Made by a program: the position numbers and the translations under genes. This document shows, piece by piece, positions 6,913 through 12,951 of a stretch of DNA of 12,951 nt. Position 1 is the stretch's first letter. Every line of letters begins with the position of its first letter. The notes under the pieces are model-generated. The model did not search any database, had not been told where the DNA came from, and saw only the letters and a list, made by a program, of their open reading frames with translations. Source of the stretch: Methanomassiliicoccaceae archaeon (GTDB lineage: Archaea; Thermoplasmatota; Thermoplasmata; Methanomassiliicoccales; Methanomethylophilaceae); the NCBI GenBank assembly GCA_009784745.1, contig WQXR01000033.1, forward strand, positions 1 through 12,951, in the 5' to 3' direction.

Positions 6913-7602
6913 TTAAGCGAACGTCGTTCCGATGTATGATGACAACGAGTGCGCATCACTGCGCTGGGTCATCATCGTGTGTATCATCTCTATTTGTTCA
7001 TTCATCACGCCGGAGAGTTCTTTCTTCTTCTCCGCTACAAATTTAACAACACTTCTGTTGACCATTCTGAATGCATCGTTCATCGTCATGTTCGGCGCCT
7101 TTGCGAGTATCTTGTCATTTTCGATGACAACTGTCATAGGACAAGATCTCGAAACTTTTGTTATTCCTTCTCGGGCGACCTTTCTTCTGTTCGTCTCAAA
7201 GGAGAACGGCCTGATCGCTATTGTGAATGTTATCAGATTCATCGAATGGGCCAAAGCAGCAACCACAGGAGCAACGCCCGTTCCGGTGCCGCCGCCCATG
7301 CCGGCGATTATGAATACCGTATCGTTACCTGTTAGCGCGCCGCGTATCTCTTCCAGATGTGCCTTTGCACACCTTTCCGCCAGCAGCGTATCGCCCTTTG
7401 CGCCTTCGCCTTTCGTAACGTCCTTGCAAAGACATACTTTCAGGTCAGACATGGTCTGTTTCAAAGAATCCTTATCGGTGTTGATGGCAATGGTCCTGAC
7501 AGATGCGTCCGCCCAATAAATATCATTGATAACATTGCAGCCCGCACCTCCGATGCCTACGACCGCTATGCGCGGTTCGATATTCGTTGTGGTCTTTCCC
7601 AT
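6913..7602 (-). CDS. FtsZ-like protein, GTPase core only
   Basis: This is a tubulin-superfamily GTPase related to FtsZ. The 229 residues show the nucleotide-binding landmarks in order: GIGGAGCN (T1, about 16-23), AINTDKDSL (T2 region, 39-47), GEGAKGD (65-71), GMGGGTGTG (T4 signature, 101-109), the RPFSFE segment (131-136), ENDK (161-164) and the start of the core helix MNDAFRMVN. Canonical FtsZ runs to about 350-380 residues. Here the protein ends about 50 residues after the core helix begins. It lacks the T7 loop (usually NLDFAD) that completes the active site of the neighbouring subunit, and the whole C-terminal domain. No remnant is found in other frames downstream. I start it at ATG 7602, six bases after GAGGG. 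An ATG two codons earlier is possible. The upstream neighbour is a tandem ribbon-helix-helix protein. Division, a regulatory partner of full FtsZ, or another role are all possible. Confidence 0.85.
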   Translation of the reverse strand: MGKTTTNIEPRIAVVGIGGAGCNVINDIYWADASVRTIAINTDKDSLKQTMSDLKVCLCKDVTKGEGAKGDTLLAERCAKAHLEEIRGALTGNDTVFIIAGMGGGTGTGVAPVVAALAHSMNLITFTIAIRPFSFETNRRKVAREGITKVSRSCPMTVVIENDKILAKAPNMTMNDAFRMVNRSVVKFVAEKKKELSGVMNEQIEMIHTMMTQRSDAHSLSSYIGTTFA

Positions 7603-7631
7603 TTCCATCCCTCTTTCGTGTATTGTCGGAA

Positions 7632-7652
7632 CTACGGGGCCCAGCCCCGTAG
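7632..7652 (-). repeat. GC-rich hairpin upstream of the FtsZ-like gene
   Basis: CTACGGGGC and GCCCCGTAG form a perfect 9-bp stem with a 3-base loop (7641-7643), 29 bases before the FtsZ-like start and 32 bases after the stop of the upstream gene. No T-tract follows. It may control read-through, RNA processing or stability within the operon, or be a dispersed palindromic repeat. Confidence 0.6.
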
Positions 7653-7684
7653 ATCCGTGCTTTCCCATCCCATTTTTTCTTCGT

Positions 7685-8029
7685 TCACGGTGTCAATGTC
7701 TGCGAAGCATCCAGCAGGCTCGCGACACGTTTCTCGATATCCGGAGCGATAGCCTTTCGGAGGTGATCTCTTACGAACTCCTCTTCGGATATGTACGGTC
7801 CCGTGGCCATTGCCAAATGAATGGCATCCAGTTCCACCGCGTTCAGGCGGACGAAGGTTCCGCCTAAATTGTCCTGCGAAGCAGCATCCCCATCCCTTTT
7901 GATGTACTTCATGACGGCAGCCCTGACAAGTTCGGAGGTTCCCTCGATCTCGGGATGATCAACAAGGTATTCGACCATTGTCTGGACGTCCTTTATGCTC
8001 ATCCTTATCGTTATGCTCTTGCTTCCCAT
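7685..8029 (-). CDS. Tandem ribbon-helix-helix DNA-binding protein
   Basis: The 114-residue protein appears to contain two ribbon-helix-helix (MetJ/Arc/CopG-type) units. The first has the DNA-contacting strand KSITIRMS (4-11) and helices to about residue 44 (TSELVRAAVMKYI). A linker of about a dozen residues leads to a second strand GTFVRLNAV (57-65) and helices ending SEEEFVRDHLRKAI (81-94). Start ATG 8029 is chosen because AAAGGTGA (8035-8042) lies at correct spacing and the protein then begins right at the first strand. A longer in-frame start at 8065 adds a non-conserved leader. It precedes the FtsZ-like gene by 82 bases on the same strand. In haloarchaea the ribbon-helix-helix proteins CdrS/CdrL sit beside ftsZ2 and control division genes, so a similar job is a reasonable inference. 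The repeated TTAC elements upstream could be its autoregulatory site. Confidence 0.85.
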   Translation of the reverse strand: MGSKSITIRMSIKDVQTMVEYLVDHPEIEGTSELVRAAVMKYIKRDGDAASQDNLGGTFVRLNAVELDAIHLAMATGPYISEEEFVRDHLRKAIAPDIEKRVASLLDASQTLTP

Positions 8030-8089
8030 TGCTGTCACCTTTGGACATTGTTTAGAGTGCATCATCCCTTATGACTCTGATAAGCAAGA

Positions 8090-8195
8090 TGTAATACATG
8101 ATATTTAATACTTGTCTTACGAACGCATTACAATGGTCTTACAAATTCAGGGTTGTCTTACACGATCCGCATTTTTTCGCGAACCGACGTATTAC
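8090..8195. promoter_or_regulatory. Cluster of TTAC repeats, candidate operator
   Basis: Plus-strand TTAC occurs at 8117, 8128, 8139, 8158 and 8192, with an inverted copy (GTAA) at 8091. The first three are exactly 11 bases apart, about one helical turn. Three copies extend to GTCTTAC (8114, 8136, 8155) and two to ATTACAAT (8127, 8191), and TGTAAT at 8090 is the inverse of ATTACA. The cluster lies in the divergent promoter between the ribbon-helix-helix gene and leuS, nearer to the former. Confidence 0.5.
8101..8108 (-). promoter_or_regulatory. Probable TATA box of the ribbon-helix-helix gene
   Basis: Minus-strand TTAAATAT lies about 75 bases before the start codon, predicting a transcript start near 8077 and a leader of about 48 bases that carries the ribosome binding site. 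The nearest TTAC elements begin just upstream of this box, where a bound repressor or activator could influence TBP/TFB loading. Confidence 0.45.
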
Positions 8196-8245
8196 AATTC
8201 TTTTTTCGTTCGTCAGACATTTGTCACAGACGCATCGCTAAATAA

Positions 8246-8253
8246 GTATATAA
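8246..8253 (+). promoter_or_regulatory. Probable TATA box of leuS
   Basis: GTATATAA within AATAAGTATATAACAAATAC predicts transcription from about 8276, leaving a leader of about nine bases before ATG 8285. No clear ribosome binding site is present, which fits a short-leader message. Confidence 0.55.
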
Positions 8254-8284
8254 CAAATACGCACATCCCTGACTGCTGAAAGAT

Positions 8285-11158
8285 ATGGTGCGCGGTTACG
8301 GAGAGATGGAAGATAAGTGGCAGAAAGAATGGGCTGCCAAAGGTTTGGACAAGGCCGAACCGGATGGCAGACCGAAATTCATGATCGTTTTTGCATATCC
8401 CGGTGTATCAGGTTATCTGCACGTAGGCCATATGCGCGGTTATACCTACGCAGATGCAATAGGCAGATACAAAAGAATGACCGGCCATAACGTTCTGTTT
8501 CCGGTGGGAACGCACGCAACAGGCAACGGTGCCGTGACTTTGGCACACAGAATAGCGAAGAACGATACAGGTATGATAGAATATCTGAAAAGGAACGGAT
8601 GTTCAGATTCAAAACTTGACGAGATAAAGGATCCTTTAGCACTTGTGAACTTCTTCAACGAAGTTTACGTCAATGATTATTGGAAAAGGTTTGGTTTTCT
8701 ATCCGACTGGAGAAGATTCACATGTACATTGTATCCGGATTACGCCAAGTTCATGCAATGGCAGTTCATGAAACTGAATGATGCTTCATTACTTATTCAA
8801 AAACCTTACTTCATGCCTGCATGTACGGAATGCGGTCCTGTTGCCGTCGATCCGTCTGAAACGGACATATCCAAAGGCGGTAATGCGGAGACGCAGGAAT
8901 ATACGTTATTGAAATTCAGATGCAACGACGTTTTCCTTATCGCTGCAACCCTGAGACCGGAAACGGTATACGGACAGGTGAATTTCTGGGTAAATCCCGA
9001 TGTGGAATACGCTAAAGTAAGGAAAGGCAATGAAACATGGATAGTTTCGCAAGCGGCAGCGAAAAAACTGTCATACCAGAAGGATGACTGCAAAATTATC
9101 GGAACGATCAAAGGAAAGGACATGGTGGGATGGATGTGCGAAGCACCGATGATACACCGCACGGTGCCGGTATTTCCGGCCGCATTCTGCGACCCCGCCG
9201 TAGGAACGGGATTAGTAACGTCGGTGCCTTCGGACGCACCCGACGACTGGATATCATTACAGGAAGTGAAGGATGATCCGAACATCACAAAGAGATACAA
9301 TTTAACAAAAGATCAGATAGATTCCGCCGTTCCGATATCAATAATATCAATGGAAGGATACGGCAATTTTCCTGCCAAGGACATAATTGAAAGGATGAAC
9401 ATAGAGCGCTCCGGAGATGAAAAACTGATCGATGCGAAGAAACAGGTCTACAAGGACGGATACCACACAGGCAAAATGAAGGATACCTGCGGAAAATTTG
9501 CCGGTCTGAGGGTGGAAGACGCAAAAGAGAAGATGAAACAGGAAATGATAGATTCCGGAGAAGCGGAAACATTCCACGATCTCAGCGAAGAAGTGGTATG
9601 CAGATGCGGATGTCCCGTAATGATAAAACGGGTGGACGATCAGTGGTTCATCAATTATGCGGATGAAGAATTAACAAAGAGAACGAGCGATCACTGTAAG
9701 ACGATGCAGATAGAGCCTCCGGAATACAAGAACAACATTCACGGCGTCCTTAATTGGTTCCGCGAAAGGGCATGCGTAAGACAGGGCAACTGGCTGGGAA
9801 CGAAGTTCCCTTATGACGAAAAATGGACAATAGAAGCAATTTCCGATTCGACGCTGTATCCGATATACTATACAATATCAATGTACGCGAACAGCAAACA
9901 GATATCGCCGGAACAGATGAACGAATCGTTCTTCGATCACGTGATACTCGGAAAAGGAAAAGTTGATGAAATATCAAAGAAAACGAAGATATCGAAGGAA
10001 CTTCTGCAGAAGATAAGGGAAGAAGTTCAGTACTGGTATCCGTTAGATCTCAATCTGGGAGGAAAGGATCATATGACCGTTCACTTTCCTACGTTCTTAT
10101 TCAATCACGCGGCAATACTTCCGGACGACAGACTTCCGAAGGGAATAATGGTCAATTGGTACATCACAGGAAAGAAAAGTAAGATATCTAAATCAAAAGG
10201 CGGCGCACAACCCATACCAGGCGCAGCGGAGAAATTCGGTGTCGATGCGTTGAGGTTGTATTATGCGCATGTGGCATCACCATTCGCGGATGTCGAATGG
10301 GATGAAGATATCGTAATGACGTACCGTCAGCGTTTGGATCGCATCATAACGATGGCGGGAGAACTGAACTCCCTGACGGATGCGGAAAAGGTATCGGACA
10401 TAGACAAATGGTTACTGTCAAGATGTGCGACCCATATGTCGGAAATTCACAAAGCAATGAAAAGTTATGATCTCCGCCAGATGGCATCTGAATCATATTT
10501 TGAGATGTTCAACGACATGAAATGGTATGTGCGGAGGGGCGGTGCGGATTACGATACGATACGTGATTCGCTGAAAATGTGGATATCATCCATGTCGCCG
10601 ATAACGCCGCATATCGCGGAAGAGTTGTGGAACATCTGTAACTTTGACGGTCTGGCGGCGGAGTACGTATTTCCGGAGACAGAAAAAGGCGATGCGGGCG
10701 CAGAATTCGGTGAAACACTGATACGTGACGTCATTTCTGACATCTCACAGATAATCAAGGTAACGAAGATGGATGCGAAGCGCGTTATCATTTACACGTC
10801 GCAGGAATGGAAAAAGAAAGTAATGTCGATGGCGCTGGAGATGGCGTCATCCGGAAAACTTGATATTCCGAGTTTGACGAAAGCATGCATGTCCGACGCT
10901 TCACTGAGAGAGCACGGCAAAGCAGTTCCCGAATTGGTGAAAAAATTTGTAACGGACATGACCAGAACATCCAATGACGGTCGTTTCGCTTTGCAAAAAC
11001 TGAACGAAACGGAACATCTTGCTGCTGCGGCACAATTCATTACATCCGAGATCGGAATAAAAGCGGAAGTATTCTCCGCCGATGACAAGGGCATTTACGA
11101 TCCGCAGAACAAATCGAAGATGGCGATACCCGGCAGACCGGCGATATACATCGAATGA
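8285..11158 (+). CDS. leuS: Leucyl-tRNA synthetase, archaeal type
   Basis: This class I synthetase charges tRNA-Leu in the cytoplasm. Its 957 residues match archaeal LeuRS (about 940-970), longer than the bacterial form. The Rossmann fold opens with FAYPGVSGYLHVGHMRGYT, where HVGH (46-49) is the HIGH signature. CTEC (180-183) and CRCGC (439-443) bracket the inserted CP1 editing domain, with TLRPETVYG near residue 225 and a DDWISLQE stretch characteristic of the archaeal/eukaryotic group. WYPLDLNLGGKDHMTVHF precedes KISKS (633-637), the KMSKS signature. An anticodon-binding helical domain follows, then a C-terminal extension ending IPGRPAIYIE, typical of archaeal LeuRS. The start at ATG 8285 is supported by TATA spacing. 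There are no internal stops or frameshifts. It is transcribed alone, divergent from the ribbon-helix-helix gene and convergent with ubiX. Confidence 0.95.
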   Translation: MVRGYGEMEDKWQKEWAAKGLDKAEPDGRPKFMIVFAYPGVSGYLHVGHMRGYTYADAIGRYKRMTGHNVLFPVGTHATGNGAVTLAHRIAKNDTGMIEYLKRNGCSDSKLDEIKDPLALVNFFNEVYVNDYWKRFGFLSDWRRFTCTLYPDYAKFMQWQFMKLNDASLLIQKPYFMPACTECGPVAVDPSETDISKGGNAETQEYTLLKFRCNDVFLIAATLRPETVYGQVNFWVNPDVEYAKVRKGNETWIVSQAAAKKLSYQKDDCKIIGTIKGKDMVGWMCEAPMIHRTVPVFPAAFCDPAVGTGLVTSVPSDAPDDWISLQEVKDDPNITKRYNLTKDQIDSAVPISIISMEGYGNFPAKDIIERMNIERSGDEKLIDAKKQVYKDGYHTGKMKDTCGKFAGLRVEDAKEKMKQEMIDSGEAETFHDLSEEVVCRCGCPVMIKRVDDQWFINYADEELTKRTSDHCKTMQIEPPEYKNNIHGVLNWFRERACVRQGNWLGTKFPYDEKWTIEAISDSTLYPIYYTISMYANSKQISPEQMNESFFDHVILGKGKVDEISKKTKISKELLQKIREEVQYWYPLDLNLGGKDHMTVHFPTFLFNHAAILPDDRLPKGIMVNWYITGKKSKISKSKGGAQPIPGAAEKFGVDALRLYYAHVASPFADVEWDEDIVMTYRQRLDRIITMAGELNSLTDAEKVSDIDKWLLSRCATHMSEIHKAMKSYDLRQMASESYFEMFNDMKWYVRRGGADYDTIRDSLKMWISSMSPITPHIAEELWNICNFDGLAAEYVFPETEKGDAGAEFGETLIRDVISDISQIIKVTKMDAKRVIIYTSQEWKKKVMSMALEMASSGKLDIPSLTKACMSDASLREHGKAVPELVKKFVTDMTRTSNDGRFALQKLNETEHLAAAAQFITSEIGIKAEVFSADDKGIYDPQNKSKMAIPGRPAIYIE

Positions 11159-11216
11159 TGTTTGTCACTTAAACGATAAAGATATGACAGGACGATCCCA
11201 ACGTACCGTCAGAACA

Positions 11217-11759
11217 TCATTTCCATTTCTCATACAGAGAATGTTCTATCCTCAACTGATCCATGCAGCGTCCGGCTATGAATGATATGATGTCGTCGAT
11301 CGTTCTCGGTTTAGAGTAAAATCCAGGATTCGCATCCAATATCGTCACACCGGATCTCGCCAGTTTCAGTTCGTTCTCTAACATGATCGCACTTTTAGGC
11401 GTCTCACGAGTAACAAGTATCAATTTCCTCGATTCTTTCAAGGCAACGGCGGCAGCCCTTGTTATCAATGTATCGGAAAGACCGGAAGCGATCTTTGCTA
11501 AAGTTGAAGAGCTGCATGGTGCAATTATCATTGCATCAAAGTGATAACTTCCCGATGATATCGAAGCGAAGAGATCATGATCATCAAAAACGACATCCGC
11601 CATCTTTTCTATATCGTTAACAGAAAGATCGGTCTCCGCAGGTATTATCTTCTTTCCCATGTCCGAAATTACCAATATACGTTCCCCTGGCAATTCTTTC
11701 AGTATCTTGACACCGTACGCAATTCCTGATGCGCCGGTGATCGCTACGACGTATCTCAC
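11217..11759 (-). CDS. ubiX: Flavin prenyltransferase UbiX
   Basis: UbiX prenylates FMN with dimethylallyl phosphate to make the prenyl-FMN cofactor of UbiD-type decarboxylases. The 180 residues match the family length. The N-terminus MRYVVAITGASGIAYGVKIL is the flavin-binding loop. APCSSSTLAKIASGLSDTLI and TRAAAVALKESRKLILVTRE are the most conserved family blocks, followed by TPKSAIMLENELKLARSG and FYSKPRTIDDIISFIAGRCMDQL at the end. The start at ATG 11759 places the first strand at the N-terminus and lies about one TATA spacing (11781-11790) downstream, so the message may be leaderless. No UbiD partner is in the window. It is divergent from a radical SAM gene, which may or may not be functionally linked. 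Confidence 0.93.
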   Translation of the reverse strand: MRYVVAITGASGIAYGVKILKELPGERILVISDMGKKIIPAETDLSVNDIEKMADVVFDDHDLFASISSGSYHFDAMIIAPCSSSTLAKIASGLSDTLITRAAAVALKESRKLILVTRETPKSAIMLENELKLARSGVTILDANPGFYSKPRTIDDIISFIAGRCMDQLRIEHSLYEKWK

Positions 11760-11780
11760 GGTACATCCAACGCTGAACGG

Positions 11781-11790
11781 ATAATTAATC
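11781..11790 (-). promoter_or_regulatory. Probable TATA box of ubiX
   Basis: Minus-strand GATTAATTAT is centred about 27 bases before the ubiX ATG, predicting transcription starting essentially at the start codon. Confidence 0.4.
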
Positions 11791-11870
11791 TTCTGTATGC
11801 CGTTAAAATGATCAGGCGGGTATTCATTTCAAAGAAAGGTATTTGACACGGGTCGGAATATACGTCAGAC

Positions 11871-12791
11871 ATGTCCATGGGTGAGATGTTCGGTTATGCG
11901 AAGTGGTGGTTACGTTCTTTGTTCGGAAGCAAAGCGCCATTGGTCAACACGATGGTCATACAATACGCATGCAACCTCAGGTGCAAGCATTGCAGCATTC
12001 ATTCACAGAACACGGAAGAACTGGGAAAAAGTAAACTCACGTACGACGAAATAACGGAAGATCTGAGATATCAATTCAAAAAAGGAGCAAGGATAGCATA
12101 TTTCGAAGGCGGCGAGACGACGCTATGGAATGATGGTGACAAAGATCTCGGAGACATCATCAAAGCGGCTAAAGATGTAGGCTATACGAACGTCGGATAC
12201 ACCACGAACGGAACGAACAAAATATTCACGGGATCTGATGTGATATCAATAAGTCTCGACGGTCCGAAGCACATACACGACCTCATAAGAGGAGAAGGCG
12301 TTTTTGATAAATTGACGGAAAATATCAATAACACGGAATTCAGCGGATCGATATACGCAAATATGGTATTGCAGAGAGATAATGTGGACTTCATTGAACA
12401 AACAGCGGAACTTGTTAAGAACAACGATAAACTGGCAGGGATAATATTCAATTTCATCACACCTCCGCCGTATGATATAACGCTGACCAAGGATGAAAAG
12501 ATAGACGCAGTGAACAGGATAAAAGAACTGAAGAAGAACAAATATCCCATATTGAATTCAAAAAAGGGTCTGGAACTTCTGAAGGAAGAGGATTGGGGCA
12601 AAAAATGTCCTTATTACGTTACGGTGTTCATAATACCGGACGGAAGCCATCACAACGGATGTCCGATGAAAGGAACGCCGTCATGCAAAGAATGCGGTTT
12701 CGCAGCGGTACGCGAATACTATCTGATAAAGAGAGGGAGCATATCAACGATAGCCGATATGTCATCAATATTCGCGATGTCAAAAAAGTGA
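11871..12791 (+). CDS. Radical SAM protein with four C-terminal cysteines, function unassigned
   Basis: The 306-residue protein has a radical SAM core: CNLRCKHC (Cys34, Cys38, Cys41) is the CxxxCxxC motif for the SAM-binding 4Fe-4S cluster. It is followed by FEGGETTLW (the GGE motif), YTTNGTN and ISLDGPKHIHDLIRG. After the barrel the C-terminus carries Cys246, Cys264, Cys272 and Cys275 (GCPMKG...SCKECGF), enough to hold one auxiliary cluster, like a reduced SPASM/twitch domain. I cannot assign a substrate. The N-terminal FGYAKWWLRSLFG may form an amphipathic helix. The start is uncertain: ATG 11871 gives MSMGEMFGYA, while the ATGs at 11877 and 11886 are also in frame, and no good ribosome binding site settles it. 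It is divergent from ubiX. A 39-base tandem repeat array begins two bases after its TGA stop. Confidence 0.88.
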   Translation: MSMGEMFGYAKWWLRSLFGSKAPLVNTMVIQYACNLRCKHCSIHSQNTEELGKSKLTYDEITEDLRYQFKKGARIAYFEGGETTLWNDGDKDLGDIIKAAKDVGYTNVGYTTNGTNKIFTGSDVISISLDGPKHIHDLIRGEGVFDKLTENINNTEFSGSIYANMVLQRDNVDFIEQTAELVKNNDKLAGIIFNFITPPPYDITLTKDEKIDAVNRIKELKKNKYPILNSKKGLELLKEEDWGKKCPYYVTVFIIPDGSHHNGCPMKGTPSCKECGFAAVREYYLIKRGSISTIADMSSIFAMSKK

Positions 12792-12793
12792 AA

Positions 12794-12951
12794 TTTCTGA
12801 CTTATAAGCCATTTTCACAGAAATTTAACAAGTTTCTGACTTATAAGCCATTTTCACAGAAATTTAACAAGTTTCTGACTTATAAGCCATTTTCACAGAA
12901 ATTTAACAAGTTTCTGACTTATAAGCCATTTTCACGGAAAATTCAGAACCA
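12794..12951 (+). repeat. 39-base tandem repeat array, three exact copies and one partial
   Basis: Units begin at 12794, 12833, 12872 and 12911, exactly 39 bases apart. The first three are identical. The fourth matches for its first 25 bases and then diverges (CACGGAAAATTC instead of CACAGAAATTTA). Each unit holds TTTCTG and CAGAAA as inverted ends around the palindrome CTTATAAG, and in the first unit the inverted ends extend to AAATTTCTG/CAGAAATTT. The array starts two bases after the radical SAM stop codon and reaches the window edge, so its full length is unknown. There are no variable spacers. Confidence 0.9.

Noticed and set aside
6821..6959. Frameshifted C-terminal half of the FtsZ-like gene downstream of its stop
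   Set aside because: Reading the region after 6913 in the other minus-strand frames gives no T7-loop or C-terminal FtsZ-like sequence. Only a hairpin and the kinase start are found.
12794..12951. CRISPR array at the right edge
   Set aside because: The 39-base units abut with no variable spacer, so this is a plain tandem repeat. No cas genes are nearby.

Overview
The window reads as a stretch of a methanogenic archaeon, most likely of the order Methanomassiliicoccales (the methylotrophic, often gut-associated methanogens related to Thermoplasmata). The main reasons are a methanol methyltransferase pair mtaCB, an archaeal-type leucyl-tRNA synthetase, an FtsZ-family protein, TATA-like boxes placed 20-30 bases before genes, T-tract terminators, and the absence of TAG among the twelve stop codons (expected where amber encodes pyrrolysine). 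The order-level assignment is inference. I see no rRNA, tRNA, insertion sequence or CRISPR array.

Layout. Positions 1-2038 (+) hold the 3' part of iorA and all of iorB, the indolepyruvate:ferredoxin oxidoreductase subunits, ending in a hairpin/T-tract terminator. Convergent to it, 2180-4364 (-) is the mtaC-mtaB operon for methanol activation, with its own terminator, a leader of roughly 100 bases and a 14-base palindrome just before the mtaC ribosome binding site. Divergent from mtaC, 4701-5664 (+) carries a CobW/P47K-like GTPase lacking the usual C-terminal domain, overlapped by a 125-residue protein that may supply that domain. The location suggests a metal or corrinoid chaperone for MtaB (zinc) or MtaC (corrinoid).

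Positions 8029-5732 (-) hold three same-strand genes: a tandem ribbon-helix-helix protein, an FtsZ-like protein that stops after the GTPase core without the T7 catalytic loop or C-terminal domain, and an NAD-kinase-like protein. A perfect GC-rich hairpin sits in each of the two gaps. The 255-base divergent region upstream of the ribbon-helix-helix gene carries repeated TTAC elements, the first three exactly 11 bases apart, that look like operators. This is the part of the window most likely to hold something undescribed. It recalls the haloarchaeal CdrS/CdrL-FtsZ2 arrangement but with unusual protein architectures.

Positions 8285-11158 (+) encode leucyl-tRNA synthetase. Convergent to it is ubiX (flavin prenyltransferase, 11217-11759, -). 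Divergent from ubiX is an unassigned radical SAM protein (11871-12791, +) with four C-terminal cysteines. Three exact and one partial copies of a 39-base tandem repeat begin two bases after its stop codon and run to the window edge.
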